Source: Burkholderiales bacterium 70-64
Lineage (GTDB): Bacteria > Pseudomonadota > Gammaproteobacteria > Burkholderiales > Burkholderiaceae_E
Reading direction: 5' to 3'
Length of the DNA: 64,000 nt
Assembly (NCBI GenBank): GCA_001898645.1
Contig: MKUQ01000060.1
Location: forward strand, 62,001-126,000
The notes beneath the pieces are model-generated. The model ran no database searches. It saw nothing but the letters and a program-made list of their open reading frames with translations, and was not told where the DNA came from. The position numbers and the translations under genes are program-made. Shown here in pieces: positions 48,446 through 58,053 of this stretch. How positions within the stretch are numbered: the first letter of the stretch is position 1; each line of letters begins with the position of its first letter.

Positions 48446-48451
48446 ATTATA
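48446..48451 (-). promoter_or_regulatory. -10 box of metK
   Basis: TATAAT on the minus strand at the head of the structured leader. No good -35 is seen in the GC-rich sequence upstream. Confidence 0.6.
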
Positions 48452-48527
48452 GATCGAGATCCGCGGCACGCGCGCCGGCGATCGCATAGACTCACGCCTC
48501 GCCCGCCCCGGGCAGACCGCGACCGAC

Positions 48528-49406
48528 ATGAGCGACCGATCGAGCCCCCCCGATGGCGAGCGCCGCGAGCGCGAAGACCTGCTGGTGACGGCCCTGCGCC
48601 GGCTCGGCAGGCTGCCCCTCGGCATGCTGCGCGGCGTCGGCGCGGCGCTCGGCCTGGCCGCCTACCTGCTCGCGCCCGGGTATCGGCGCAAGATTCGCGC
48701 CAACCTGCACCGGGCGGGCTACCCGTCGCGCCGCGAGGCCTGGCGGGCGGCCGCCGAGGCCGGCCGCATGGCCGGCGAGCTGCCCTTCATCTGGACGCGC
48801 GGGCCGGCGGCGATCGCGCGCTGGATCGCCTGCGACGACCTGGCCACGCTCGAGGCGGCCGAGGCGGGCGGGCACGGCGTGGTGTTCCTGACCCCGCACC
48901 TGGGCGCGTTCGAGGTGACGGCACGCTTCCTCGCCCAGCGGGCGCCGATCACCGTGCTGTTCAAGCCGCCCACCAAGCCGTGGCTGCGCCCGCTGCTGGA
49001 GTTCTCGCGCAACACCGGCGCGATGCGGGCGGTGCCGGCCACGCTGGGCGGGGTGCGCGCGATGCTGCGTGCGCTGCGCTCCGGCGAGGCGATCGGCCTG
49101 CTGCCCGACCAGGTGCCGGGCGACGGCGACGGCCGCTGGGTGCCGTTCTTCGGCGAACCTGCCTACACCATGACCCTGCCGCAGCGGCTGGCCCAGCATC
49201 CCGGCGTGCGGGTGGTGTTCACGGTGGGCGAGCGGCTGCCCGGCGGGCAGGGCTGGCGGGTGCACTTCGAGGCGATGGAGGAAGAGCCCACCCCGGAGGC
49301 GATCAACGCCCGCATGGAGGCGCTGATCCGCCGCTACCCGGCGCAATACCTGTGGAGCTACAACCGCTACAAGCGCCCGCGTGCCGCGGCGCAGGCCCCG
49401 CAATGA
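48528..49406 (+). CDS. LpxL/HtrB-like lipid A acyltransferase, first copy
   Basis: 292 residues. The family adds secondary acyl chains to lipid A at the inner membrane. It has the catalytic HX4E motif as HLGAFE, the downstream [10 protein letters not shown] (a motif resembling the conserved D-Q stretch), and [14 protein letters not shown] at the end. A hydrophobic N-terminal segment ([19 protein letters not shown]) supplies the membrane contact. Divergent from metK. It overlaps the following gene by 4 bases. Confidence 0.9.
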   Translation: MSDRSSPPDGERREREDLLVTALRRLGRLPLGMLRGVGAALGLAAYLLAPGYRRKIRANLHRAGYPSRREAWRAAAEAGRMAGELPFIWTRGPAAIARWIACDDLATLEAAEAGGHGVVFLTPHLGAFEVTARFLAQRAPITVLFKPPTKPWLRPLLEFSRNTGAMRAVPATLGGVRAMLRALRSGEAIGLLPDQVPGDGDGRWVPFFGEPAYTMTLPQRLAQHPGVRVVFTVGERLPGGQGWRVHFEAMEEEPTPEAINARMEALIRRYPAQYLWSYNRYKRPRAAAQAPQ

Positions 49407-50281
49407 GCGGCGAGCCGCTGATTCGCGCGGCGCTGCTGCTGCTGCGCACGCTGGCGCGGCTGCCCTACCCGGTGCTGCGGCGCCTCGGCGAGGGCGCCGG
49501 CGCACTCGCCTGGCTGCTCGCCGTGCCGCGCCGGCGCATCACGCGCATCAACCTGCGCCTGTGCTTCCCGCAGTGGAGCGAGGCGCAGCGGCGCGCGGTC
49601 GAGCGCCGGCATTTCCGCTGTTTCGTGCGCAGCTTCTTCGAGCGCTTCATCTTCTGGTACGGCCCTCCCGAGCGCATCCGGCGCCTGTGCCGCATCGAGG
49701 GCATCGAGCACTTCCAGGCGCACCGCGGCCGCCCGCTGATCGTGCTCGCGCCGCACTTCGTCGGGATCGACGCCGGCGGCATCCGCTGCCTGCTCGAGTC
49801 GCCCGGGGCATCGATGTACGCCGCGCAGAAGAGCCGCGCGCTCACCGAGGCGATGACGCACGGCCGCCTGCGCTTCGACGCGCGGATGCTGCTGCGTACC
49901 GATGGCCTGCGCCCGGCGGTCAGGGCCATCCGCGAGGGGCTGCCCTTCTATTTCCTGCCCGACATGGACCTCGGCGCGCGCGACGCGCTGTTCGTGCCGT
50001 TCTTCGGCGTGCCGGCCGCCACTGTGACCTCGATGGCGCGCTTGGCGCGCATGACGGCGGCCGCGGTCGTGCCCTGCGTCACGCGCATGACCGACGACGG
50101 CTACGTGGCGCGCTTCTATCCGGCCTGGGAGGGTTTTCCCGGCGACGATCTGGAGGCGGCCACGCGCCGGATGAACGCGTTCATCGAGGCGCGCGTGCTC
50201 GAGATGCCGGCGCAATACCTGTGGAGCCACCGCCGCTTCAAGACCCGCCCGCCCGGCGAGCCGAGTCCGTATCGGCGATAA
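49403..50281 (+). CDS. LpxL/HtrB-like lipid A acyltransferase, second copy
   Basis: 292 residues, homologous to the preceding gene. The catalytic motif reads HFVGID, HX4D instead of HX4E, followed by [17 protein letters not shown] and [15 protein letters not shown]. The ATG at 49403 overlaps the previous stop (ATGA). The two probably act on lipid A, one after the other; the D-for-E change suggests a different chain or position, which is inference. Confidence 0.9.
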   Translation: MSGEPLIRAALLLLRTLARLPYPVLRRLGEGAGALAWLLAVPRRRITRINLRLCFPQWSEAQRRAVERRHFRCFVRSFFERFIFWYGPPERIRRLCRIEGIEHFQAHRGRPLIVLAPHFVGIDAGGIRCLLESPGASMYAAQKSRALTEAMTHGRLRFDARMLLRTDGLRPAVRAIREGLPFYFLPDMDLGARDALFVPFFGVPAATVTSMARLARMTAAAVVPCVTRMTDDGYVARFYPAWEGFPGDDLEAATRRMNAFIEARVLEMPAQYLWSHRRFKTRPPGEPSPYRR

Positions 50282-50289
50282 TCCGCCGC

Positions 50290-51162
50290 ATGAGACTGCG
50301 CTTCACCAAGATGCACGGCGCCGGCAACGACTTCGTGGTCGTCGACGGCGTGCGCCAGACGGTGCAGCTGGAGCCGGCGCAGTGGCGCCGGCTCGCCGAT
50401 CGCCACCTCGGCATCGGTGCCGACCAGATCCTGCTGGTGGAGCCGGCGCGTGGCGCCGGCGTCGATTTCCGCTATCGCATCTTCAATGCCGACGGCGGCG
50501 AGGTCGAGCAGTGCGGCAACGGCGCGCGCTGCTTCGTGCGCTTCGTGCACGACCAGGGCCTCAGCGAGCGGCGCGCCCTGCGCGTCGAGACGATGTCCGG
50601 CATCATCGAGCCCGCCCTCGAGGACGACGGCCGGGTGAGCGTCGACATGGGTCCGCCGGCCTTCGATCCGGCCGCGATCCCCTTCGATGCCAGCGGGCTG
50701 GCCGCGCGCACGCTCGGCGACGACACCCTGTGGCCGCTCGAGATCGCCGGCGCGCTGCGCTGGATCTCGGTGGTATCGATGGGTAACCCGCACGCGGTGC
50801 AGGTGGTCGACGACGTCGACGCCGCCCCGGTGGCCACGGAAGGCCCGCTCATCGAGCGCTGCGCGCGCTTCCCGCGCCGCGTCAACGCCGGCTATCTGCA
50901 GGTGCTCGAGCGCTCGCAGGCGCGCCTGCGCGTGTGGGAGCGCGGCGCCGGCGAGACGCTGGCCTGCGGCACCGGCGCGTGCGCGGCCGTGGTCACCGGC
51001 ATCCGCCGCGGGCTGCTCGACGCGAGCGTCGACGTGCACACCCGCGGCGGACGCCTGAGCATCCGCTGGGACGGCGGCAACGTCCGCATGACCGGCCCGG
51101 CCGAAACGGTCTTCGACGGAGAGATCGACCTCCCCGTCGCCCCCCTCACGGATCCTGAATGA
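50290..51162 (+). CDS. dapF: Diaminopimelate epimerase
   Basis: 290 residues. It converts LL- to meso-diaminopimelate for lysine and peptidoglycan. Catalytic cysteines are in QCGNGARC and ACGTGAC; the start [15 protein letters not shown] and GNPHAV are family signatures. The ATG at 50290 is 8 bases after the acyltransferase stop. The next gene starts at its stop (ATGA). The dapF-DUF484-xerC order is common in proteobacteria. Confidence 0.96.
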   Translation: MRLRFTKMHGAGNDFVVVDGVRQTVQLEPAQWRRLADRHLGIGADQILLVEPARGAGVDFRYRIFNADGGEVEQCGNGARCFVRFVHDQGLSERRALRVETMSGIIEPALEDDGRVSVDMGPPAFDPAAIPFDASGLAARTLGDDTLWPLEIAGALRWISVVSMGNPHAVQVVDDVDAAPVATEGPLIERCARFPRRVNAGYLQVLERSQARLRVWERGAGETLACGTGACAAVVTGIRRGLLDASVDVHTRGGRLSIRWDGGNVRMTGPAETVFDGEIDLPVAPLTDPE

Positions 51163-51833
51163 GCGACAGCGACCCCCACGCCGACGACGTCGCGCAATAC
51201 CTGCGCGACAACCCCCATTTCTTCCAGTCTCACCTGGATCTCCTGGCCACCATCACCGTGCCGCATCCGCACGGCGGGCGCGCCATCTCGCTGCAGGAGC
51301 GCCAGCTCGAGGTGCTGCGCGAGAAGCTGCGCGCCCACGAGTTGCGGCTGGCCGAGCTGCTGCGCATCGGCGAGGAGAACGACGCCATCGCCAAGAAGCT
51401 GCAGCGCTGGACGCGCCAGCTGCTGCTGGCGACCGAGCCGGCGCAGCTGCCCGACATCGTCGTCGACGGGCTGCACGGCATCTTCTCGGTGCCCCAGGTG
51501 GCGATGCGCATCTGGGGCCTGCGCGATGCCTACTCCGGCCTCGAATGCGCCCGGCCGGTGCCGGTGGACGTCATCACCCTGGCCAACAGCATGAAGCAGC
51601 CGTTCTGCGGCCGCAACTCCGACTTCCAGGCGGCCACCTGGCTGCCCGAGGGCGGGGCCGACACGCGCTCGATCGCTCTCTTGCCGCTGCGCAAGGGCGT
51701 CGACCCGAACGCCTACGGGCTGATCGTGCTCGGCTCGGCGGACCCCGATCGCTTCGCCAGCGGCATGGGCACGGCCTTCCTCGAGCGCATCGGCGACACC
51801 GCCAGCGCGGCGCTGTCGCGCTTGGTCGAATAG
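51159..51833 (+). CDS. DUF484 family protein
   Basis: 224 residues. DUF484 proteins have a coiled N-terminal part and a GAF-like C-terminal domain. Here [24 protein letters not shown] and the helical [29 protein letters not shown] match the family start. Role unknown. Conserved linkage between dapF and xerC supports orthology. Start overlaps the dapF stop. Confidence 0.92.
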   Translation: MSDSDPHADDVAQYLRDNPHFFQSHLDLLATITVPHPHGGRAISLQERQLEVLREKLRAHELRLAELLRIGEENDAIAKKLQRWTRQLLLATEPAQLPDIVVDGLHGIFSVPQVAMRIWGLRDAYSGLECARPVPVDVITLANSMKQPFCGRNSDFQAATWLPEGGADTRSIALLPLRKGVDPNAYGLIVLGSADPDRFASGMGTAFLERIGDTASAALSRLVE

Positions 51834-51840
51834 GCTCCGC

Positions 51841-52881
51841 GTGGTGGCGAACGACGACTGCGTCGAGCGCTACCTGGGCAGGCTGCGCAGCGAGCGCGGC
51901 TGCTCCGAACGCACCATCGCCAGCTACCGGCTCGACCTGCGCGAGCTGGCGCGGCTCGCCGGCGCCGATGCGGCTTCGATTCCCGCTGCCGGCTCGGGCT
52001 CGGGCTCGGGCTCGGGCTCCGGTGGCGGCACGGGCACGGCTGCGCAGGCAATGGCCGAGCCCGACTGGGCGCGCGTCACCGAGCACGAGGTGCGCCGCTG
52101 GGTCGCCGCCGGCGCGCGCGCCGGGCTGTCCGCGCGTTCGCTCGCACGCCGGCTCTCGGCGTGGCGCGGGTTCTTCGACTGGCTCGCCGAGGCCAGGCGC
52201 GTGAGCATCAACCCGGCGCGCGCGGTGCGCGCGCCGCGCGCACCGCGTCGCCTGCCCAAGGCGCTCGCCCCCGACGTGGCGGTGCGGTTCGCCGAAGGGC
52301 CGGCCGGGGAGGACTTCGAGGCGCTGCGCGACCAGGCCATGCTCGAGCTGCTCTACTCGTCCGGCCTGCGCCTGTCGGAGCTCACCTCGCTCGACATGCG
52401 CCACTTCGACGCGCCCGCGCCCGCCTCCACCGGCTGGATCGACCTGGCCGAGGCGCAGCTCACGGTGCGCGGCAAGGGCGGGCGCACGCGCACGGTGCCG
52501 ATCGGGCGCGCGGCGCTGGCGGCGCTGCAGCGCTGGCTGGCGGCGCGCGCGGCCTGGAGCGTGGTGCACCCCGGCGCCGATGAGCGCGCCCTGTTCCTGA
52601 GCGGCCAGGGGCGGCGGCTGGCCAACCGCACCGTGCAGGTGCGGCTGAAGCGGCTGGCCATCGCGCGCGGCGTGCCGGTCGACGTGCACCCGCACGTGCT
52701 GCGCCACTCCTTCGCGAGCCACCTGCTGCAGTCCAGCGGCGACCTGCGCGCCGTGCAGGAGCTGCTCGGCCATGCCAGCATCGCCACCACGCAGGTCTAC
52801 ACTGCGCTCGACTTCCAGCGGCTGGCCGCGGTGTACGACGCGGCGCACCCGCGTGCGCGCCGGCGCGCCACGGGCGGATGA
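51841..52881 (+). CDS. xerC: Tyrosine recombinase XerC with Gly-Ser insertion
   Basis: 346 residues, longer than the usual ~300. It resolves chromosome dimers at dif together with XerD. Catalytic residues are R177 (GLRLSEL), K212 (RGKGGRTR), H285 and R288 (HPHVLRH), H311 (LLGHAS) and Y320. The insertion at residues 51-63 (GSGSGSGSGS then GGG) comes from a hexamer DNA repeat in the N-terminal core-binding domain, probably between helices, so DNA binding may survive. GTG start at 51841, 7 bases after DUF484. Confidence 0.92.
   Translation: MVANDDCVERYLGRLRSERGCSERTIASYRLDLRELARLAGADAASIPAAGSGSGSGSGSGGGTGTAAQAMAEPDWARVTEHEVRRWVAAGARAGLSARSLARRLSAWRGFFDWLAEARRVSINPARAVRAPRAPRRLPKALAPDVAVRFAEGPAGEDFEALRDQAMLELLYSSGLRLSELTSLDMRHFDAPAPASTGWIDLAEAQLTVRGKGGRTRTVPIGRAALAALQRWLAARAAWSVVHPGADERALFLSGQGRRLANRTVQVRLKRLAIARGVPVDVHPHVLRHSFASHLLQSSGDLRAVQELLGHASIATTQVYTALDFQRLAAVYDAAHPRARRRATGG
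51991..52020 (+). repeat. (GGCTCG)x5 hexanucleotide repeat
   Basis: Four perfect copies of GGCTCG and one GGCTCC inside xerC, encoding Gly-Ser five times. The same hexamer, in another phase and frame, makes the Gly-Leu run at 11776-11811. Confidence 0.95.
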
Positions 52882-52975
52882 GCCGGCCGCGGCCCGCGCG
52901 AGCCGCGGCCGAAGGGGTATGGAGACCTGCCGCGAGCGTCCGCTGTACACTTCGGCCCCCTGTGAGGGAACTACG

Positions 52976-53949
<974 letters not shown>

Positions 53950-53953
<4 letters not shown>

Positions 53954-54396
53954 CCGGTAGCGACATCATGGCAGCAACGAAGGAAAAGCGAATCCCGACC
54001 GAGGCGGAGCTGCTGAAGATGCCCGACTCGGACTACATGAACGAGGCCCAGCTCGCGTTCTTTCGGCAGCGCCTGCAGCAGATCGAGAAAGACCTGCTCG
54101 CCAACGCCGACGAGACCACCGAGAACCTGCGCGAGACCGTCCTCGTGCCCGATCCGGCCGACCGCGCCACGATCGAGGAAGAGCATGCGCTCGAGCTGCG
54201 CACGCGCGATCGCGAGCGCAAGCTGCTGAAGAAGGTGCAGCAGTCGCTGGCCCGCATCGAAAGCGGCGAATACGGCTACTGTGAGGAGACCGGCGAGCCG
54301 ATCGGCATCCCCCGGTTGCTCGCCCGCCCCACCGCCACGCTCTCGCTGGAGGCGCAGGAGCGCCGCGAGCTGCGCCAGAAGCTCTATGGGGATTAA
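53950..54396 (+). CDS. dksA: RNA polymerase-binding protein DksA, zinc-finger-poor form
   Basis: 148 residues. The coiled-coil tip region (ADRATIEEEHALELRTRDRERKLL) and the C-terminal GxYGYCEETGEPIGIPRLLARP are those of DksA, which binds RNA polymerase and works with ppGpp. Of the four zinc-finger cysteines only the first is left; the others read T (CEET), L-S and A. This resembles DksA2-like, zinc-independent forms. Starts at 53950 (overlapping the GTPase stop) or 53968; the ribosome-binding evidence does not decide. The adjacent zinc GTPase gene makes the loss of zinc ligands notable. Confidence 0.93.
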
Positions 54397-54566
54397 GAGC
54401 TTCACTCGTTCTGGCGCACCCGGACGACAGGCGGTTTCGACCCGACTTGCGGTCGGCGCCGCGCCATTTTGGCGTGGAAGGTGCGTGCTAGACTGCCCCG
54501 GCACCCCCCGGACCGTTCGCTGCAACGTCCGGCGGACTCGTCTCCTCGACGTATCGAAGGGTATCG

Positions 54567-55955
54567 GTGGTCTTCTCCCTCTTCAACCGGAAGGACAGGC
54601 TGGACCCGCGCCGCTCCCGCGAGGCGCTGCTCGCACGCACCGCTGATTCCCGTCCCGGGCCGAGCACCGACACGCTCGCCGCCCAGCGCGAGGCGGCCCG
54701 GCGCACCGAGGAGAAGATCAACCAGATCGAATCGGAGATGATCGCCGCGGCGGTCGTGGCGCGCGCCGCCGCGGAAGCCGGCGCGGCGGAACCGGCCGCG
54801 GCAGGGCGTGTGCCCGCCGCCGCGCCCCCGGCGTCCGAATCGCCCGCCGTGCCCCCGACCGTGGCGCTGGGCGATGCCGCGGGCGCCATGGCCATCGACG
54901 TCAATGCCTCGTCGCTGCCCGGCGTGCTCGAAGAAGCGGCCATCCTCTATTCCAACGGCCAGCCGCAGCCGGCGGCCCAGGCGCTGCGCCAGGCGCTCGG
55001 CGACGCCTCGTTGGCGGGCTACCAGCCACTGGCCTGGCTGATGCTGCTCGATCTGTACCAGGCGTTGGGCGAGCGCGCCGCCTTCGAGGCACTGGCGCTC
55101 GAATATGCCGCGCGCTTCGAGTCCTCGCCGCCGGGCTGGAGCGATCAGCTGTCGGGGCAGCCGCTGGCCGGACGCGCCGGAGCGCAGGCGGCGGGCGCGC
55201 CGCAGGGCGGGCCGGCGGCCGGCGCGACGGTATTCCCGGCGCGCATCGATGCATCGGTCTCGGCGCAGGTCGACGCGATCCTGCGCGCCGCCGCCACCCG
55301 CGCCGAGGTGCGGGCCGATTTCTCTGCGGCCGCGGCGGTCGATGCCGCCGGTGCGGCGGTCTTGCTGCGCCTGTTCCGGCATTTCACCAAGCCGGCCGCC
55401 TGCACGCTGGTGGTGCACGGGGCCGAGCGGCTGCACGCGGCCGCCAGCGGCATCATCGAGACCGGCCGCCGCGACGCCTCCGAGGCCGGCTGGATGCTCG
55501 CCCTGCAGGCACTGCGCGTGCTCGGCCGGCAGCAGGCCTTCGAAGACCTCAGCATCGATTACTGCGTCACCTACGAGGTGTCGCCGCCGTCGTGGGAGCC
55601 CGCCGGCGAGCGTATCCGCCTCGCCGGAGAGGCCCCCGCGCACGGCGCCGCCCCCGAGCCCGCGCGCAGCCACGATGCCGGCGCCTTCGTGCTGGGCGGC
55701 GACCTGCTCGGGCGCATGCAGGCCGAGCTGCAGGCGCTGCGCGCCTACGCGGCCGACCGCGGCGACATCGTCGTCGATTGCCGCACGCTGCGGCGCATGG
55801 AGTTCGTCGCCGCCGGCGACCTGCTCAACGAAGTCGCCACCCTGCGCGGGAACGGCAAGCAGGTGCTGTTCGTCGAGCCGAACTACCTCGTCTACGCGCT
55901 GATGCTGGTCATGGGCATCCACGAGCTCGCCGAGATCCGCCGGCGTAAAATCTGA
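54567..55955 (+). CDS. STAS-like domain protein upstream of hslV
   Basis: 462 residues. An N-terminal charged segment, an Ala/Pro-rich linker (~65-105), a helical repeat region (110-190), then two segments that resemble STAS (anti-sigma antagonist-like) domains, the last ending with GDLLNEVATLRGNGKQVLFVEPNYLVYALMLVMGIHEL. No phosphorylatable serine is clear. The GTG start at 54567 gives MVFSLFNRK. TAGACT near 54490 could be the promoter. The 170 bases after dksA otherwise show nothing. Role unknown; linkage with hslVU is common in this group. Confidence 0.8.
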   Translation: MVFSLFNRKDRLDPRRSREALLARTADSRPGPSTDTLAAQREAARRTEEKINQIESEMIAAAVVARAAAEAGAAEPAAAGRVPAAAPPASESPAVPPTVALGDAAGAMAIDVNASSLPGVLEEAAILYSNGQPQPAAQALRQALGDASLAGYQPLAWLMLLDLYQALGERAAFEALALEYAARFESSPPGWSDQLSGQPLAGRAGAQAAGAPQGGPAAGATVFPARIDASVSAQVDAILRAAATRAEVRADFSAAAAVDAAGAAVLLRLFRHFTKPAACTLVVHGAERLHAAASGIIETGRRDASEAGWMLALQALRVLGRQQAFEDLSIDYCVTYEVSPPSWEPAGERIRLAGEAPAHGAAPEPARSHDAGAFVLGGDLLGRMQAELQALRAYAADRGDIVVDCRTLRRMEFVAAGDLLNEVATLRGNGKQVLFVEPNYLVYALMLVMGIHELAEIRRRKI

Positions 55956-56072
55956 TACGGTTTCGCGTTCGTATCATCGCGTCGGGGCGGCTTGCCGTGC
56001 TGCAGCACTGTCCGTGGCGCTTCGTCTTCATCCGCCCTTGTCCCGGCGGCTGCCGTCCCCATATCTGAATTC

Positions 56073-56612
56073 ATGGAACAGTTCCACGGCACGACCATCG
56101 TCTCGGTACGGCGCGGGCCGCTCGTCGCGCTCGGCGGCGACGGCCAGGTCACGCTCGGCAACGTCGTGATCAAGGCGGGTGCCCGCAAGGTGCGCCGCCT
56201 GTACAACGATCGCGTGCTGGCCGGCTTCGCCGGCGGCACGGCCGATGCCTTCACCCTGTTCGAGCGCTTCGAGGCCAAGCTGGAGAAGCACTCGGGCCAT
56301 CTGGTGCGCGCCGCGGTCGAGCTGGCCAAGGACTGGCGCACCGATCGCATGCTGCGCCGCCTCGAGGCGATGCTGGCGGTAGCCGATCGCGACGCCTCGC
56401 TGGTCATCACCGGCAACGGCGACGTGCTCGAGCCCGAGCAGGGACTGATCGCGATCGGCAGCGGCGGGCCTTATGCCCAGGCCGCTGCGCGCGCGCTGCT
56501 CGAGAACACCGAGCTCGACGCCGAGGCGATCGTGCGCAGGTCGCTGGCGATTGCCGGCGAGATCTGCATCTACACCAACCAGCACCACACCGTCGAGACA
56601 CTCGGCGCATGA
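56073..56612 (+). CDS. hslV: ATP-dependent protease subunit HslV
   Basis: 179 residues. The peptidase half of the HslUV complex. The catalytic Thr is T7 after removal of the MEQFHG propeptide (GTTIVSVRR); GGDGQVTLG and [10 protein letters not shown]-like [10 protein letters not shown] are conserved. The ATG at 56073 is preferred to an in-frame start at 55992. It is followed 25 bases later by hslU. Confidence 0.96.
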   Translation: MEQFHGTTIVSVRRGPLVALGGDGQVTLGNVVIKAGARKVRRLYNDRVLAGFAGGTADAFTLFERFEAKLEKHSGHLVRAAVELAKDWRTDRMLRRLEAMLAVADRDASLVITGNGDVLEPEQGLIAIGSGGPYAQAAARALLENTELDAEAIVRRSLAIAGEICIYTNQHHTVETLGA

Positions 56613-56637
56613 CCGGACGCAGGCCGTGATCACCCCC

Positions 56638-57963
56638 ATGACTCCGGAAGAGATCGTCTCCGAGCTCGACAAGCACATCGTCGGGCAGGACGCCGCCAAG
56701 CGCGCGGTGGCGATCGCGCTGCGCAACCGCTGGCGCCGCCAGCAGGTGGCCGAGCCGCTGCGCCAGGAGATCACGCCCAAGAACATCCTGATGATCGGGC
56801 CGACCGGCGTCGGCAAGACCGAGATCGCGCGGCGCCTGGCGCGCCTGGCCAACGCGCCGTTCATCAAGGTCGAGGCGACCAAGTTCACCGAGGTGGGCTA
56901 CGTCGGGCGCGACGTCGATACCATCATCCGCGACCTCGCCGAGATGGCGATCAAGCAGGTGCGCGAGCAGGAGAAGAAGCGGGTCGAGCAGCGCGCGCTC
57001 GATGCGGCCGAGGACCGCGTGCTCGATGCGCTGCTGCCGCCGCCGCGCAGCATGGGCTTCGGGGCCGGCGGCGAAGGCGAGCCGGCCGATTCGGCCACGC
57101 GCCAGAAGTTCCGCAAGAAGCTGCGCGAGGGCGAGCTCGACGACAAGGAGATCGAGATCGAGCTGGCGATGCCCATGCCGTCGATGGAGCTCATGGGCCC
57201 GGCCGGCATGGAGGAGGTGACGCAGCAGCTCCAGTCGCTGTTCTCCAACATGCCCGGGCGGCGCAAGGCGCGCAAGCTGCGCATCGGCGAGGCCATGAAG
57301 CTGCTCGCCGATGAGGAGGCCGCCAAGCTGGTCAACGACGACGAGATCAAGGCCAGGGCGCTCGCGGCGGTCGAGCAGAACGGCATCGTGTTCATCGACG
57401 AGATCGACAAGGTCGCCTCGCGCACCGACGTCCACGGCGCCGACGTGTCGCGCCAGGGCGTGCAGCGCGACCTGCTGCCGCTGGTCGAGGGCACGGCGGT
57501 CAACACCCGCTACGGCGTGGTACGCACCGATCACATCCTGTTCATCGCCTCGGGGGCTTTCCACCTGTCGCGCCCCTCCGACCTGATCCCGGAGCTGCAG
57601 GGGCGCCTGCCGATCCGCGTCGAGCTGGCTTCGCTGTCGGCCGACGATTTCGTGCGCATCCTGGTCGATACCGATGCGAGCCTGACGCGCCAGTACCAGG
57701 CGCTGCTGGCCACCGAGCGCGTCGAGCTGGTGTTCACGCCCGAAGGGGTGCGCCGGCTGGCCGAGATCGCCTCGGCGGTGAACGAGAAGACCGAGAACAT
57801 CGGCGCGCGCCGCCTCTCCACGGTGATGGAGAAGCTGCTCGAGGAAGTGTCGTTCCACGCCTCGCGCCGCTCGGGCGAGACCGTGACCGTCGACGCCGCG
57901 TTCGTCGACGCGCGCCTGTCCACCCTGGCCAGGAGCGAGGACCTGGCGCGCTACATTCTGTAG
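56638..57963 (+). CDS. hslU: ATP-dependent protease ATPase subunit HslU
   Basis: 441 residues. AAA+ unfoldase: Walker A GPTGVGKT, pore loop GYVGRD, an intermediate I-domain (~110-225), Walker B VFIDEIDK, sensor motif [15 protein letters not shown], and C-terminal ARYIL, which docks into HslV. The ATG at 56638 starts [15 protein letters not shown] at 56626 is a less likely start. The operon is closed by a strong hairpin directly after the stop. Confidence 0.97.
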   Translation: MTPEEIVSELDKHIVGQDAAKRAVAIALRNRWRRQQVAEPLRQEITPKNILMIGPTGVGKTEIARRLARLANAPFIKVEATKFTEVGYVGRDVDTIIRDLAEMAIKQVREQEKKRVEQRALDAAEDRVLDALLPPPRSMGFGAGGEGEPADSATRQKFRKKLREGELDDKEIEIELAMPMPSMELMGPAGMEEVTQQLQSLFSNMPGRRKARKLRIGEAMKLLADEEAAKLVNDDEIKARALAAVEQNGIVFIDEIDKVASRTDVHGADVSRQGVQRDLLPLVEGTAVNTRYGVVRTDHILFIASGAFHLSRPSDLIPELQGRLPIRVELASLSADDFVRILVDTDASLTRQYQALLATERVELVFTPEGVRRLAEIASAVNEKTENIGARRLSTVMEKLLEEVSFHASRRSGETVTVDAAFVDARLSTLARSEDLARYIL

Positions 57964-57965
57964 GA

Positions 57966-58005
57966 CGCGCGGCGCCCCGGCCCTTGCGGGCCGGGGCGCC
58001 GCGCG
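57966..58005. terminator. 18-bp-stem terminator after hslU
   Basis: CGCGCGGCGCCCCGGCCC (57966-57983), TTGC loop and the exact complement (57988-58005), then TTT. It lies in the 90-base convergent gap between hslU and the lipoprotein gene and can serve both strands, although the T-run is short. Confidence 0.85.
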
Positions 58006-58053
58006 TTTCGACCCGAGCCCGGCAAGGTCGGAATTGGCGCCACGATGGCAGGC

